Positions 45,909-55,230 of a stretch of 64,000 nucleotides of DNA are shown here, piece by piece. Source of the DNA: JABDKH01 sp963768565 (GTDB taxonomy: Bacteria; Bacteroidota; Rhodothermia; Rhodothermales; JABDKH01); contig CAVYIO010000015.1 in NCBI GenBank assembly GCA_963768565.1, forward strand, positions 62,001-126,000. The letters run 5' to 3'. Within the stretch, counting starts at the first letter, position 1, and each line of letters starts with the position of its first letter. The notes under the pieces are model-generated. The model worked only from the letters and a program-made list of their open reading frames with translations, did no database searches and had not been told where the DNA came from. The position numbers were made by a program, and so were the translations under genes.

Positions 45909-46628
45909 CTACACCAATCCGACCAGTCGAGCCAGCGCCTCGTGGCTGGAGACGACGAATCGCGCGCCATGGCTGCGGAGCAGGTCGCCATGCGCGACGG
46001 TCTCCAGATAGGGGGGAACGAACCCCACGGGTATGACCCCGGCGTTGGTTGCGGCCTGCATGTCGTCGATAGTGTCACCGACGTAGGCCGATTCTCCGGG
46101 TAGATGATCCCTGGAAGATTCCCGTAGTCGCTCCAGTGCTCTGGTAAGTGGATAACCGTCGGGTTTGGGTCTTTTCCCCTGCTGCTCTCGCGCGATGACG
46201 ACTTTGAAGAAGCGCGACCACCCGAAGTGTTCGATCGTCCACAGGGCTTCCTCAGCGGGACGCCCGGTTACGACGCCGATGTCGATGCCCTTGCTCGTGA
46301 GGCCTTCGAGGAGCGAATCCGGTACCAGCGGGGTCTCGTCGGTGATCAGTCCATTCCACGACGATCCGCGATATCGCATCTGAAACTCGCGTACGACGTC
46401 GTCGAGGTGAACCTCAACGCCTGCTTCCCGAACTATCGCGCGCGTCAGTTGCCAATCATCGTTGAAACCACCGCGGTTCTTGAAGTCCTGTATCACGTGC
46501 GGCTCGACAACCTGACCGGTAAAGTGCTCGGCGGTCTGCACAACAGCCGAACGGTACGATCGCGAGACGTCGACGAGTACGCCGTCCATATCGAACATCA
46601 CGCACGTAACTGAGGGAAGAACGTCCAT
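45909..46628 (-). CDS. HAD-IA family phosphatase
   Basis: A protein of 239 residues. Motif I is MFDMDGVLVDVSRSYR (nucleophile Asp and acid Asp), motif II VVTGRP, motif III lysine KRPKPDGY, and motif IV AYVGDTIDDMQAA. The cap inserted after motif I (FKNRGGFNDDWQLTRAIV) matches the HAD-IA subgroup TIGR01548. It probably hydrolyses a phosphorylated metabolite; the substrate is unknown. It converges with the MFS gene (21 bp between). Confidence 0.88.
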   Translation of the reverse strand: MDVLPSVTCVMFDMDGVLVDVSRSYRSAVVQTAEHFTGQVVEPHVIQDFKNRGGFNDDWQLTRAIVREAGVEVHLDDVVREFQMRYRGSSWNGLITDETPLVPDSLLEGLTSKGIDIGVVTGRPAEEALWTIEHFGWSRFFKVVIAREQQGKRPKPDGYPLTRALERLRESSRDHLPGESAYVGDTIDDMQAATNAGVIPVGFVPPYLETVAHGDLLRSHGARFVVSSHEALARLVGLV

Positions 46629-46660
46629 AGTCCGGCGAATTCGTCTGGCTCTATACGCAA

Positions 46661-46693
46661 AGAGGCCCGTCGTTGAAATAACGATGGGCCTCT
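46661..46693 (-). terminator. Hairpin terminator of rho
   Basis: AGAGGCCCGTCGTT (46661-46674) and AACGATGGGCCTCT (46680-46693) pair over 14 positions with a single mismatch/wobble around a 5-base loop, 22 bp after the rho stop. The tract after it on the minus strand (TTTG) is short. Confidence 0.65.
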
Positions 46694-46715
46694 CTCTAGC
46701 GCTGGTCCGACAGCA

Positions 46716-48915
46716 CTACGAGTTCATGGTGATAAGGAATTCATCATTGTCCCGCGTTCCTCGCATCTTGTCGAGGAGGAAGGACATGGCCTGCAGGGCA
46801 TCCATGTCGGCAAGCAGTTTCCTGAGAATCCAGATCCGCTGAAGTTTGGCTTCGGGGATAAGGAGCTCTTCGCGACGTGTTCCGGATTTGATCACGTTGA
46901 TGGCCGGGAAGATTCGCCGGTCGGACAAACCACGATCAAGGACAAGTTCGGAGTTACCCGTTCCTTTGAACTCCTCGAAGATAACCTCATCCATTCGGCT
47001 GCCCGTATCGATGAGTGCGGTTCCGATAATCGTAAGCGAACCACCCTCTTCTACATTACGGGCGGCTCCAAAGAAACGCTTAGGGCCACGCAGTGCGCCC
47101 GCCTCGATACCACCGGACAAAGTCTTGCCACTGTTTGTCGTGATTGCGTTGTGCGCACGCGCGAGTCGAGTAATCGAGTCGAGCAGGATTACGACATCCT
47201 GTCCGGCTTCGACAAGTCGCTTCGCCTTTTCGAGAACGATATCGGCGACCTGGACGTGCCGTTCGGGATCCTGATCGAACGTCGACGAAATGACTTCCGC
47301 CGCGCTCACGTTGCGTTCCATGTCAGTGACCTCTTCCGGTCGCTCATCGACCAGCAGAATCATCAAATACACATCGGGATGATTCTCGTGGATCGCATTC
47401 GCAAGCTTCTGCAGAAGGATCGTCTTTCCTGTCTTCGGTTGCGCGACAATGAGGCCACGTTGTCCCATCCCGATGGGGTTGAAGAGGTCCAGGATTCGCG
47501 AGCTGTACTCGGTCGATTTCGTCTCAAGCTTGAGATGTTTTTCAGGGTAGAGCGGTGTGAGATAATCGAACAACGGACGGTCTTCCAGCTCGGCAGGTGT
47601 TCGTCCGTTCACCGTGTTAACCTGTATCAGCGCGAAGAATCGTTCTCCTTCCTTCGGGGGACGAACTTCACCGTCGACTGTATCGCCAAGCTTCAAGCTG
47701 AATCGCTTGATTTGCGATGGCGAAACGTAGATGTCGTCGGGGCTCGGCAAGTAGTTGTATTCCGCTGATCGGAGAAAGCCGTATCCGTCGGGAAGTATTT
47801 CGAGCACGCCGATCTTCCGGATCATGCCGTCGAGGTCCGTCTTGCTGGGATCGTGCTGAGCCATGTACTCGGGGCGACCCTCGTACACCTTCTTGCGACG
47901 CTCCTCGTTCTCGCGTCCTCCACGGCGGTTGTCCTTGCCTCGTCTGCCGTCACGACGGCGATTTCTGCCGCCACGATCACTGCCGCCGCGTTCGTTGCCG
48001 CCGCGTACGTTCCCGCTACGTTCGTTCCCGCCACGTTCGCTCCCGCTGCGTTCACCGCGACCGCCGCGATCGTTCCGATCACCCCTGTCGCTGCGCTCAT
48101 TCCTGTCACGACCCTTGTCTCGGTCACCGCGTCCGCCCCGGTCACCCCCGTCACTTCTGTCGCGCGGACGGTCGTCGCGGTTGCCACCGTCGCGTCCGCC
48201 GCGGTCATCACGGTTTCGATCTCCGCGTCCGCCACGGTCATCGCGGTTGCCACCATCGCGTCCGCCACGGTCATCACGGTTTCGTTCTCCGCGGTTGCCC
48301 GGTCACCCGGTCACCCCGGTCACCCCCGTCACTTCTGTCGCGCGGACGGTCATCGCGGTTGCCACCATCGCGTCCGCCTCGGTCACCACGGTCTCGTTCT
48401 CCGCGTCCGCCACGGTCATCACGATTACGTCCTCCACGATCGCGGTCATCGCGTCCCTGGCGGTCTCCCCGCGATTGTGAATCACGTGCACCGCGGTCGT
48501 TGTCACCGCGATCATCTTTTCCGGGTCCGCGGTCGTCTTCTTTCCCCTGATCTTGCGACGCGTCCGCATCGTCGTCTCTTGACGGCCGCTCGGGGATCTC
48601 GACCTTTTCCAGACGTGTGCTTTTGCCCGGCCTCTCACTATTGCGTTGGCGCGTGTCAGACTCCCGGTCAGCGTTCTCCCGATCTGGTGTCGAAGAAGAC
48701 GAGCCCTGCGATTGTTTTGCTCGCTTGCCGTCATCCGAGTCACTTGCGTCGCGTGGCGGCCGCGTGGAACCATCGGCGGCGCGCTCTGCGTGGGTCTCGA
48801 GAATCTTGTATATCAAGTCCTGCTTCTTCATGGTTGAGAAGCCGGCGAGTCCCATCTTGCGGGCCTTGTCTCGAAGGTCGGGGAGTTTCTGGTCTTGCAG
48901 GTCGGAGATTTTCAT
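46716..48915 (-). CDS. rho: Transcription termination factor Rho with long Arg/Gly/Asp-rich insert, one frameshift
   Basis: Two frames join near 48300: 48915-48274 starts with a Rho_N domain (MKISDLQDQKLPDLRDKARKMG, KKQDLIYKILETHA), then an acidic/basic disordered region. The rest runs through RDDRGGRDGGNRDDR-type repeats (about 48480-47900) into the cold-shock RNA-binding domain (LEILPDGYGFLRSAEYNYL), Walker A (GLIVAQPKTGKTILL), Walker B (VVILLDSITRLARAHN) and the normal end. A direct repeat of over 100 bp (48138-48242 and 48318-48423) is offset by 178 bp, one more than a multiple of three, and encodes the same peptide in two frames. This places the shift between the copies. Since rho is usually important, error or slippage is likely. 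Confidence 0.92.
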
Positions 48916-49347
48916 AGCATGCGATGAGTTGCCGGAAGGACGAGCTCTGCGTCAGGTGCCTTCGCACCGTCTCGTGCAGGTATACAGGTCGTTCTGGTCG
49001 GGGAGGGTGTTCAATGCGAACGTTAGCAGGGATCGATCGTGACGATCCACTCTACGATTGAAGTCGGAGGGTAAGTCTCTTCTCGTCGAAGGCGCGAGAC
49101 TGACAAGGAGTGCAAACTTGCGGAAGGTGCGACAGACTGAAAAATTCGTGTTCTGCCGCGTGCGCGAGGCCTGCAAGCGAAGTGTTCTACGCCGCAAGAT
49201 AGCGCAATAAGTAGAAAAAACAACACTCTTCCCGCTGTGGCGCGAGAAGCGGAGTTTGCGGAGGAGTGCCGCGAGAGAGCTCGCCTACCGTCGGTCGACG
49301 GACTTGAGCGGGCGGCATTCTATATACGCAACCGAAATTTCGGGGTT
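48916..49347. other. Intergenic stretch between rho and folC
   Basis: About 430 bp upstream of rho on the minus strand and downstream of folC. No gene, tRNA or strong hairpin was recognised. Rho genes often have long leaders for autoregulation, so a regulatory leader is possible, but nothing specific is seen. Confidence 0.35.
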
Positions 49348-50661
49348 TCAATCACTGGTTCTGACGGCCTCCAGGGCCGAGGCGGCAATATGGTGAGAGC
49401 CGGTCAGGAGCAGTACGTCGTGCGCATCAGCAGTTTGTCGAAACCGATCAAGCACGTGTGATACGCTTCCCTGAATATCGACGCGTAATCCGCTCCGCTT
49501 AAGCAATGACGCGAACCTGGCTGGATCAATAGCGCGATCGGCGTCAATGGGAACGACGGAAACACTCGCGCCGCTGGCAACAAGCGATCTGGCAATGCCC
49601 TCGGCGTCCTTGTCATTCATGAGGCCGATAGCGACATGGAGCCGTCCCGATGAATGTGCCGCGATGTGTTTCAACACGGCGTCGAGACCCTGGGTGTTGT
49701 GTGCCACGTCGGCCACGATCAAAGGTTGACGACTGAGTGTCGAAAGGCGACCCATAAATCCTGCGTTCCGGCTGACGTTTACGAGACCAGATCGGATAGC
49801 GTCCTCGGAGACATCAATCTCTGGATCACGCGACAGCAACTCCACGATTCGAACAGCGATGGCGGCGTTCCAGATCTGGTGTTGACCGGGAAGACCAATC
49901 TCCAGATCGTCGTAGCGACGTTCCGGTGTTTCGAGTTCAATCCGCGTTTCGGTCAAGCGGACATCGACGCTCCTGACGGAACAACTCCTGCGCACGTTCT
50001 CGATGCTTGACCCGACGGCGCGCGCAGCTTCGGCTATGGTGTCGAAAGCGGCACCCTTCGCGATCGTGAGGGCCGGGATGCCCGCCTTGATGATCCCCGC
50101 TTTCTCCGCCGCAATTTCTGGCAGCGTACTGCCCAGAATATCGGTGTGCTCCAGGCTGATGTCGGTGATCACGGATACCTCGGGCCGAATCACATTTGTC
50201 GCGTCGTAGCGACCTCCCAGACCTACCTCGACGACACCGATGTCGACTCCGAACTCTGCGAAGTAAAGGAAACTGAGTAGAACGGTGGCCTCAAAGAAGC
50301 TCGCCCCGACATCTTCCAGTGATTCTCTGAAACGACCGACGGCGCCCGCGACCCAATCGGGGGATGCCGGCGCCCCATTGATCCGCATGCGCTCCTCCAG
50401 CGAGTGCAAGTGTGGAGACGTGTGCAGTCCGACTTGCTTACCCGCCGCGGTCAGCATCGAAGCAGCCATAGACGCCACAGACCCCTTGCCGTTGGTGCCG
50501 GCGACATGAACAGAGGGATACCGGCGATGCGGATGGTCGGCCGTCGTCAGGAGCGCGCGCATGCGCTCCAGCCCGGGTTTGTATGCGGCACTACCCTCCA
50601 GGGCGAAGCGCGGCAGTCCAAGCAGATAGTCGTATGCCCTTTTGGTGTCGGGAGTGTTCAA
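49348..50661 (-). CDS. folC: Bifunctional folylpolyglutamate synthase/dihydrofolate synthase
   Basis: An intact 437-residue frame. The opening AYDYLLGLPRFALEG, P-loop VHVAGTNGKGSVASMAASML, HTSPHLHSLEERMRING, VEVGLGGRYDATNVI, ITDISLEHTDILGSTLPEIAAEKAGIIK and the C-terminal VADVAHNTQGLDAVL are all FolC signatures. It adds glutamate to dihydropteroate/folates. It overlaps tsaE by 4 bp. Confidence 0.94.
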   Translation of the reverse strand: MNTPDTKRAYDYLLGLPRFALEGSAAYKPGLERMRALLTTADHPHRRYPSVHVAGTNGKGSVASMAASMLTAAGKQVGLHTSPHLHSLEERMRINGAPASPDWVAGAVGRFRESLEDVGASFFEATVLLSFLYFAEFGVDIGVVEVGLGGRYDATNVIRPEVSVITDISLEHTDILGSTLPEIAAEKAGIIKAGIPALTIAKGAAFDTIAEAARAVGSSIENVRRSCSVRSVDVRLTETRIELETPERRYDDLEIGLPGQHQIWNAAIAVRIVELLSRDPEIDVSEDAIRSGLVNVSRNAGFMGRLSTLSRQPLIVADVAHNTQGLDAVLKHIAAHSSGRLHVAIGLMNDKDAEGIARSLVASGASVSVVPIDADRAIDPARFASLLKRSGLRVDIQGSVSHVLDRFRQTADAHDVLLLTGSHHIAASALEAVRTSD

Positions 50662-51101
50662 CCGTGCACGCTCGGACTAGTGAACTCGATATATCGTCGA
50701 TCGCCAGTTCGATGACTCAGGCGAATACGAATTGCATCGTCCGGAAGAACGGACTCGACGACTTCCGGCCATTCGATGAGGCAGACGCCGTCGCCCTCGA
50801 AGTACTCCTCGTAACCAAGGGCCAGGAACTCGTCGAGACTCTTGAGGCGGTAGGTGTCGAAGTGATAGACCGTCCACTTCTTTCCGACATACTCGTTGAT
50901 CAGCGCGAAGGTCGGACTTGTGACGTGATCCGGATCCAGGCCCAGTCCGGCGCATATTCCTTTCGCGAGGTGAGTCTTTCCGGAACCGAGATCACCATAC
51001 AGCGCAACAACTTGTCCCGGCTTGAGCCGGCCTGCGAGGCGGCGACCCACCTCAAGCGTATCTATCGGCGAGGTCGTTTCCGCCGGAAGCGTATCGGTCA
51101 T
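50658..51101 (-). CDS. tsaE: tRNA threonylcarbamoyladenosine biosynthesis ATPase TsaE
   Basis: A protein of 147 residues. Walker A LYGDLGSGKTHLAKGI, the SPTFALINEYVG segment, YHFDTYRLKSLDEFLALGYEEYF, and LIEWPEVVE are diagnostic. TsaE drives the TsaBD complex in making t6A37 in tRNA. Its start is 24 bp after the PorX stop and its end overlaps folC. Confidence 0.94.
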   Translation of the reverse strand: MTDTLPAETTSPIDTLEVGRRLAGRLKPGQVVALYGDLGSGKTHLAKGICAGLGLDPDHVTSPTFALINEYVGKKWTVYHFDTYRLKSLDEFLALGYEEYFEGDGVCLIEWPEVVESVLPDDAIRIRLSHRTGDRRYIEFTSPSVHG

Positions 51102-51125
51102 CGGCGTGGTATCGACTGGCTGCGC

Positions 51126-52697
51126 TCAGGCCGTCCTGCGTCTGGGGGTCATCGTAATGATCGGCAAGATCATCTCTTCCATCGACGCTCCACCATGCTG
51201 CATCGTGTCCCGGTATTTGTTCAGATACTGGTTGTAGTTCGTCGGATACACGAAGTAGTAGTCTTCCTTGGCGATGATGAAATTCGAGTTTATGCCCGTA
51301 CTTGGCAGTCCGTAGGCCTCGGGGTCCTTGACGAAGATGGCATGGCGCGCGTCGCACTTCAGATTGCGGCCATACTTGTACCGCAGTGCCGTCGACGTGT
51401 GGCGATCCCCGATCACTTTTGCCGCGTGTAAACTTCGGATCGCTCCGTGATCTGTCGTGACGACCACGGTACAGTCGGCGGCAGCCAGATCCCGGAAAGC
51501 CTGAAAGAGCCAGGAGTGTTCGAACCAGGTTCTGGTGAGCGCACGATACGCCCGCTCGTCCGGTGCGATCTCTTTGAGTACGGCGGAATCGGAGCGAGAG
51601 TGCGCGAGAATATCTACGAAGTTGACCACGACGGCGCTCAAGTCATGCTGCAGCAGGTCATGCACGTTGGTGGCAAAATCGCGACCGTCATTGGTGCCAA
51701 CGAGTTTGTCGTATCGGAGCCGGCAGGTCACACCCTTTCTCTTCAGTTGGTCTCTGAGAAACGGCTCTTCGTTTCTGTTGCGGCTATGCTCATCTTCTTC
51801 ACCGTCCGCCCACACCTTTGGATACTTGCGGGCCAGGTCACGTGGCAGCAGTCCGCTGAAGATTGAATTCCGTGAGTAAGGTGTTGCTGTGGGCAACAGG
51901 GAAAAATGAAACTTCTGTTCCAGTTCAAAGAGGGGATGCAGCAGCTTCTCGAACATCAGCCACTGATCGTATCGCATGCAGTCGATTACGAAGAAGACGA
52001 CCGGCCGCTTTGATGTGAGATGTGGTATGACGGCTGACTCGACCACCTCGTGGGAAAGGATCGGACGGTCGCCACCGGATGCTGGCGGCGCCCCGGCAAC
52101 CCAGCGTTCATAGTTGTTCTCCACATAACCGCCGAAGACCCGGTTCGCCTCTCGATACTGATCCTCGAGGATCTGTCGGGTCCCCTCGTCCTCTTCAATC
52201 TCAAGATCAAAGCGGACCATACGATTATACAGTTCGGTCCACTCGGTCGAGGTCAGTGGAGCCGCCAGTGCCTGGGTAATCTCGTTGAAGGCTTGCAGGT
52301 AAGTCTGCGTCGCCTGTTCGCTGCGCAGGCGTTGGCGGTCGAGGATTCGTTTACACGTGAGCAGGACCTGGCTCGGGTTTACCGGCTTGGTGAGGTAGTC
52401 GCTGATCTGGCGACCGAGAGCTTCTTCCATAATGCGCTCCTCCTCGCTTTTCGTGATCATCACGACCGGGACCTCGGGGGCAATCCGGTTGATTTCGGCG
52501 AGAGTCTGGAGACCTCCGATGCCCGGCATCTGTTCGTCCAGAAGGACCAACTCAAACTGCTCGTCGCGCACCTTTTCGATCGCATCCGAGCCATTGGTTA
52601 CGCTGGTAACTTCGTAGCCCTTCGACTCAAGAAAAAGGATGTGCGGCTTCAGCAGATCGATCTCGTCGTCCGCCCAGAGGATGCGAGGATTCGGCAT
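51126..52697 (-). CDS. porX: PorX-type response regulator with PglZ domain
   Basis: An intact 523-residue frame. Residues 1-125 are a receiver domain: ILWADDEIDLLKPHILF, phosphoacceptor Asp in LVLLDEQMPG, Lys in YLTKPVNPS. After a helical linker comes a PglZ (alkaline phosphatase-like) domain: VVFFVIDCMRYDQWLMFEKL (nucleophile region), TATPYSRNSIFSGLLP, VVVTTDHGAIRS and an end rich in TNYNQYLNKYRDT. It is the known regulator of T9SS genes in Bacteroidota, where its PglZ domain is reported to act on phosphodiesters. Here it fits the T9SS cargo in the window. Confidence 0.93.
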   Translation of the reverse strand: MPNPRILWADDEIDLLKPHILFLESKGYEVTSVTNGSDAIEKVRDEQFELVLLDEQMPGIGGLQTLAEINRIAPEVPVVMITKSEEERIMEEALGRQISDYLTKPVNPSQVLLTCKRILDRQRLRSEQATQTYLQAFNEITQALAAPLTSTEWTELYNRMVRFDLEIEEDEGTRQILEDQYREANRVFGGYVENNYERWVAGAPPASGGDRPILSHEVVESAVIPHLTSKRPVVFFVIDCMRYDQWLMFEKLLHPLFELEQKFHFSLLPTATPYSRNSIFSGLLPRDLARKYPKVWADGEEDEHSRNRNEEPFLRDQLKRKGVTCRLRYDKLVGTNDGRDFATNVHDLLQHDLSAVVVNFVDILAHSRSDSAVLKEIAPDERAYRALTRTWFEHSWLFQAFRDLAAADCTVVVTTDHGAIRSLHAAKVIGDRHTSTALRYKYGRNLKCDARHAIFVKDPEAYGLPSTGINSNFIIAKEDYYFVYPTNYNQYLNKYRDTMQHGGASMEEMILPIITMTPRRRTA

Positions 52698-52827
52698 TCG
52701 GTCCCGGTAAATACTGAGGAGTTATGGCGTACGTCCGGATCGCACCGAAGCACGGTCCTGCGCAGGTATACCGGACGTCAGGCGCTTTTGATTCTGTCGC
52801 GGCCTGGCGGAGCGAGAGAGGCGTCGC

Positions 52828-53553
52828 TCAGCTGGTAGGCTCCCAGACGTATGACCCCGACGGGTCGATATAGCCATACTTTCCATCGATCCCGACCAAT
52901 GCGAGACCGTGCGAGAAGTCCCAGGCTACATCAAACCGGGGTTCGATCGCCACGCTTCCGTCGGGGCGAATGAATCCCCAGCGACCATCGACGCGCACGC
53001 GCGCCATGCCCTCCACGAAATTCCAGGCCTGATTGTACTGAGGTTCGATGACGACATCACCGGATGGATTCGAGTAGCCGTAAACGTCGCCGACTCGAGT
53101 TCTGCCGAGTCTCGGTTCAGGCTTCCCGTTTTGCTCCAGGAAAGAAGCCTCGATGCGAAACGCGGGTTCGACGGCGGTACGTCCGGTCGCATCGATGTAC
53201 ACCCACTGGCCATCCTTTTCAACCGGGGCCAATCCGCCCGAAAAGAACCAGGCATCAGTGAACTCTGCGGGAATGACGAGTGCGCCGGTGGGATCGATAT
53301 ACCCGTAGCGGTCGCCGGACTGGACGAGCGCACGCTTTTCCGAAAACGGCCAGGCCCGCTCAAACCGGGGTTGGACGACAACCTGGCCTGACACATCGAT
53401 GAAGCCCCACATTCCGTCCTGTACAACTGGAAAGAAGACCGTTTCGGTCGTGGTTGAGTCGGGTGCCGAATCCGTTCCGGACTGGCACGACGAGAATCCC
53501 AGCGTAGCTACGGCCAATGTGGCGGCGCACGCCGTATGGTATAGAAGGGTCAT
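52828..53553 (-). CDS. WG-repeat lipoprotein
   Basis: The start is the ATG at 53553; the upstream frame is not protein-like. The signal LLYHTACAATLAVATLGFSSC ends with a lipobox cysteine, then a Thr/Ser-rich linker. At least six WG-type repeats follow: MWGFIDVSGQVVVQPRFERAW, YGYIDPTGALVIPAEF, WVYIDATGRTAVEPAF, YGYSNPSGDVVIEPQYNQAW, WGFIRPDGSVAIEPRFDVAW, YGYIDPSGSYVWEP. Such repeats fold as small beta units; the function is unknown. Divergent from ferritin. Confidence 0.85.
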   Translation of the reverse strand: MTLLYHTACAATLAVATLGFSSCQSGTDSAPDSTTTETVFFPVVQDGMWGFIDVSGQVVVQPRFERAWPFSEKRALVQSGDRYGYIDPTGALVIPAEFTDAWFFSGGLAPVEKDGQWVYIDATGRTAVEPAFRIEASFLEQNGKPEPRLGRTRVGDVYGYSNPSGDVVIEPQYNQAWNFVEGMARVRVDGRWGFIRPDGSVAIEPRFDVAWDFSHGLALVGIDGKYGYIDPSGSYVWEPTS

Positions 53554-53703
53554 AGTATCTTGAATGAACCTAGAATTCCCGGAAGGCGGACCAGCCGGCA
53601 GCAACCTGTGTGGTCGCCAGGTATTACACAGTATACGCAGGTGGCCGTGCAGGCTCTATGGATTGTCGCGCCGAAAACAGAGAAACAGGAGAGAAAGGGA
53701 CAG

Positions 53704-54210
53704 ATGAAGAAAGCTATTGTTGAAGCCATAAATGAACAAATACAGGCGGAGTTCGAGTCAGCCTACATTTACCTGGCGATGTCGGCCCGTATGGACCAGA
53801 TGAATTTGCCGGGTTTTGCTTCCTGGTTACGCATTCAGTGGCAGGAAGAGACGGTTCACGCCATGAAGCTGTTCGATTTCATGATTCAGCGGGACGCGGA
53901 AGTTGAGCTGAAGCAGATTGAGAAACCGGCGACGAAATTCAAGACGCCGACGGAAGCGTTCGAGGCCGTGCTCAGCCATGAGCAATACATCACTAATCGC
54001 ATTCACAAGCTGTATGCACTTGCGGTAAAGGAGACCGACTATCCTTTGCAGACATTGCTGCAGTGGTTTATTGATGAGCAGGTGGAAGAGGAGGAGAATG
54101 CTCGTGCAGCCATCGACAGCCTCAAGTTGGTAGGCGATTCCGGTTCCGGTCTTTTCATGCTGGATCGGGAGATGGGCAGTCGAAGCCTTCCGGCTGATGC
54201 GGGCGCCTGA
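53704..54210 (+). CDS. Ferritin (non-heme, bacterial FtnA-type)
   Basis: A protein of 168 residues, ATG at 53704 with a GAGAAAGGG-like site just before. The di-iron ligands appear in order: E in EAINEQIQAEFESAYIYLAM, EETVHAMKLFDF (E and H), ETPTEAFEAVLSHEQYIT, and the C-terminal helix (YPLQTLLQWFIDEQVEEEENA). It forms a 24-mer that oxidises and stores iron. It fits a genome so rich in heme and FeS proteins. The GLFMLDREMG end is the usual ferritin tail. Confidence 0.93.
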   Translation: MKKAIVEAINEQIQAEFESAYIYLAMSARMDQMNLPGFASWLRIQWQEETVHAMKLFDFMIQRDAEVELKQIEKPATKFKTPTEAFEAVLSHEQYITNRIHKLYALAVKETDYPLQTLLQWFIDEQVEEEENARAAIDSLKLVGDSGSGLFMLDREMGSRSLPADAGA

Positions 54211-54238
54211 AAACGCCTGATTCCTTGCTCAAGCCGCT

Positions 54239-55183
54239 GTGTCCATAGTAATCCGTCCGTCAGACGTCGAGACCCCACTTGATCCCGTTCGGTTGTTTGG
54301 CCGGGAGGGGCCTCTGGTCCTTGAGGTCGGGTTTGGAAACGGCGAGTTCCTGACGCACCTGGCGGAGCGATTTCAGGATTGGAATATTCTCGGGGCGGAT
54401 ACGTCACCCTCGTCGGTCGTGCGGGCCCGGAAACGGATTCGTCGAGGGTCGTTCGAGAACATTCGGTTGTACGGTGGCGATGCGCGGTATGTCGTGCGAA
54501 ACATGGTGGCCGCGGCCGGTTTGCATCGGGCCTATGTTCTCTTTCCTGATCCGTGGCCACGCAGACGACACGCGCCGCGGCGCCTCCTGTCGTCCGCGTT
54601 TCTGACACTCCTTGCGTCGAGATTGACCACGGACGGTGTATTGTCGCTCACGACGGATCATCTGGAGTACTTTGAGTTTGCTCGCAAGAGTGTGGCCGCG
54701 ACCGGTTTGTTCAGGGAAGAGGTCGGTGAGCCACCGACGGAAATGTTGGAGACCCGGTGGGCGCGGCGATGGCTGGACCAGGATAGACCGATCTATCACG
54801 CTCTCTTTTGCAAGACTGCGGATCCGCGCGCGATTCCCGGACGACAGGAGAAGACAGAAATGCAACACGCCCTTATGAGAGGTGACCTTTCAACGGTTGC
54901 TCGTTTCGAAAAGGAGGCCTATGTGCGGGAGGGGGCTACGATCGTGCTCACTGACGCGTATCGTTCGCTCGACGGCTTGGCCATGATCTTTCTGGCCATG
55001 GTCGAAGAGGACGATCTTCATCAGAACGTTCTCATCGAGGCCCGACCTAAGGGAGAAGACATCCTGATCGGCATTACAAAGTTCGGGAAGCCGCTCAGCA
55101 CGCGGGGGTTGAATCAGGCCGTGTCGTGCGTAGCCGAATACCTCGCGAGTCAGGGGCTGGAGGTACTGGAGTCCCGGTACTAG
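54239..55183 (+). CDS. trmB: tRNA (guanine-N7-)-methyltransferase TrmB with C-terminal extension
   Basis: 314 residues against about 200-220 for usual TrmB; GTG start at 54239. The SAM motif LVLEVGFGNGEFLTHLAER, the middle ILGADTSPSSVVRARKR, the catalytic segment YVLFPDPWPRRRHAPRRL, and TDHLEYFEFA are typical. After about residue 205 an extra domain of about 110 residues starts at MQHALMRGDLSTVARFEKEAYV, with strands LIEARPKGEDILIGITKFG and a helix (LNQAVSCVAEYLASQGLEVL). The extension is in the same frame, so it is a real fusion or lineage-specific domain. Confidence 0.9.
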   Translation: MSIVIRPSDVETPLDPVRLFGREGPLVLEVGFGNGEFLTHLAERFQDWNILGADTSPSSVVRARKRIRRGSFENIRLYGGDARYVVRNMVAAAGLHRAYVLFPDPWPRRRHAPRRLLSSAFLTLLASRLTTDGVLSLTTDHLEYFEFARKSVAATGLFREEVGEPPTEMLETRWARRWLDQDRPIYHALFCKTADPRAIPGRQEKTEMQHALMRGDLSTVARFEKEAYVREGATIVLTDAYRSLDGLAMIFLAMVEEDDLHQNVLIEARPKGEDILIGITKFGKPLSTRGLNQAVSCVAEYLASQGLEVLESRY

Positions 55184-55230
55184 GTGTCGGCGTCGTCGAC
55201 GTGTGCTGTGGACCGCTTGCTGTTACTGCG

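Noticed and set aside
47717..48917. Long plus-strand frames opposite the rho insert (277 and 354 residues)
   Set aside because: They are antisense shadows of the Arg/Gly-rich repeats; composition (Ser/Arg/Pro- or Val/Thr/Ala-rich) is that of a mirrored repeat.
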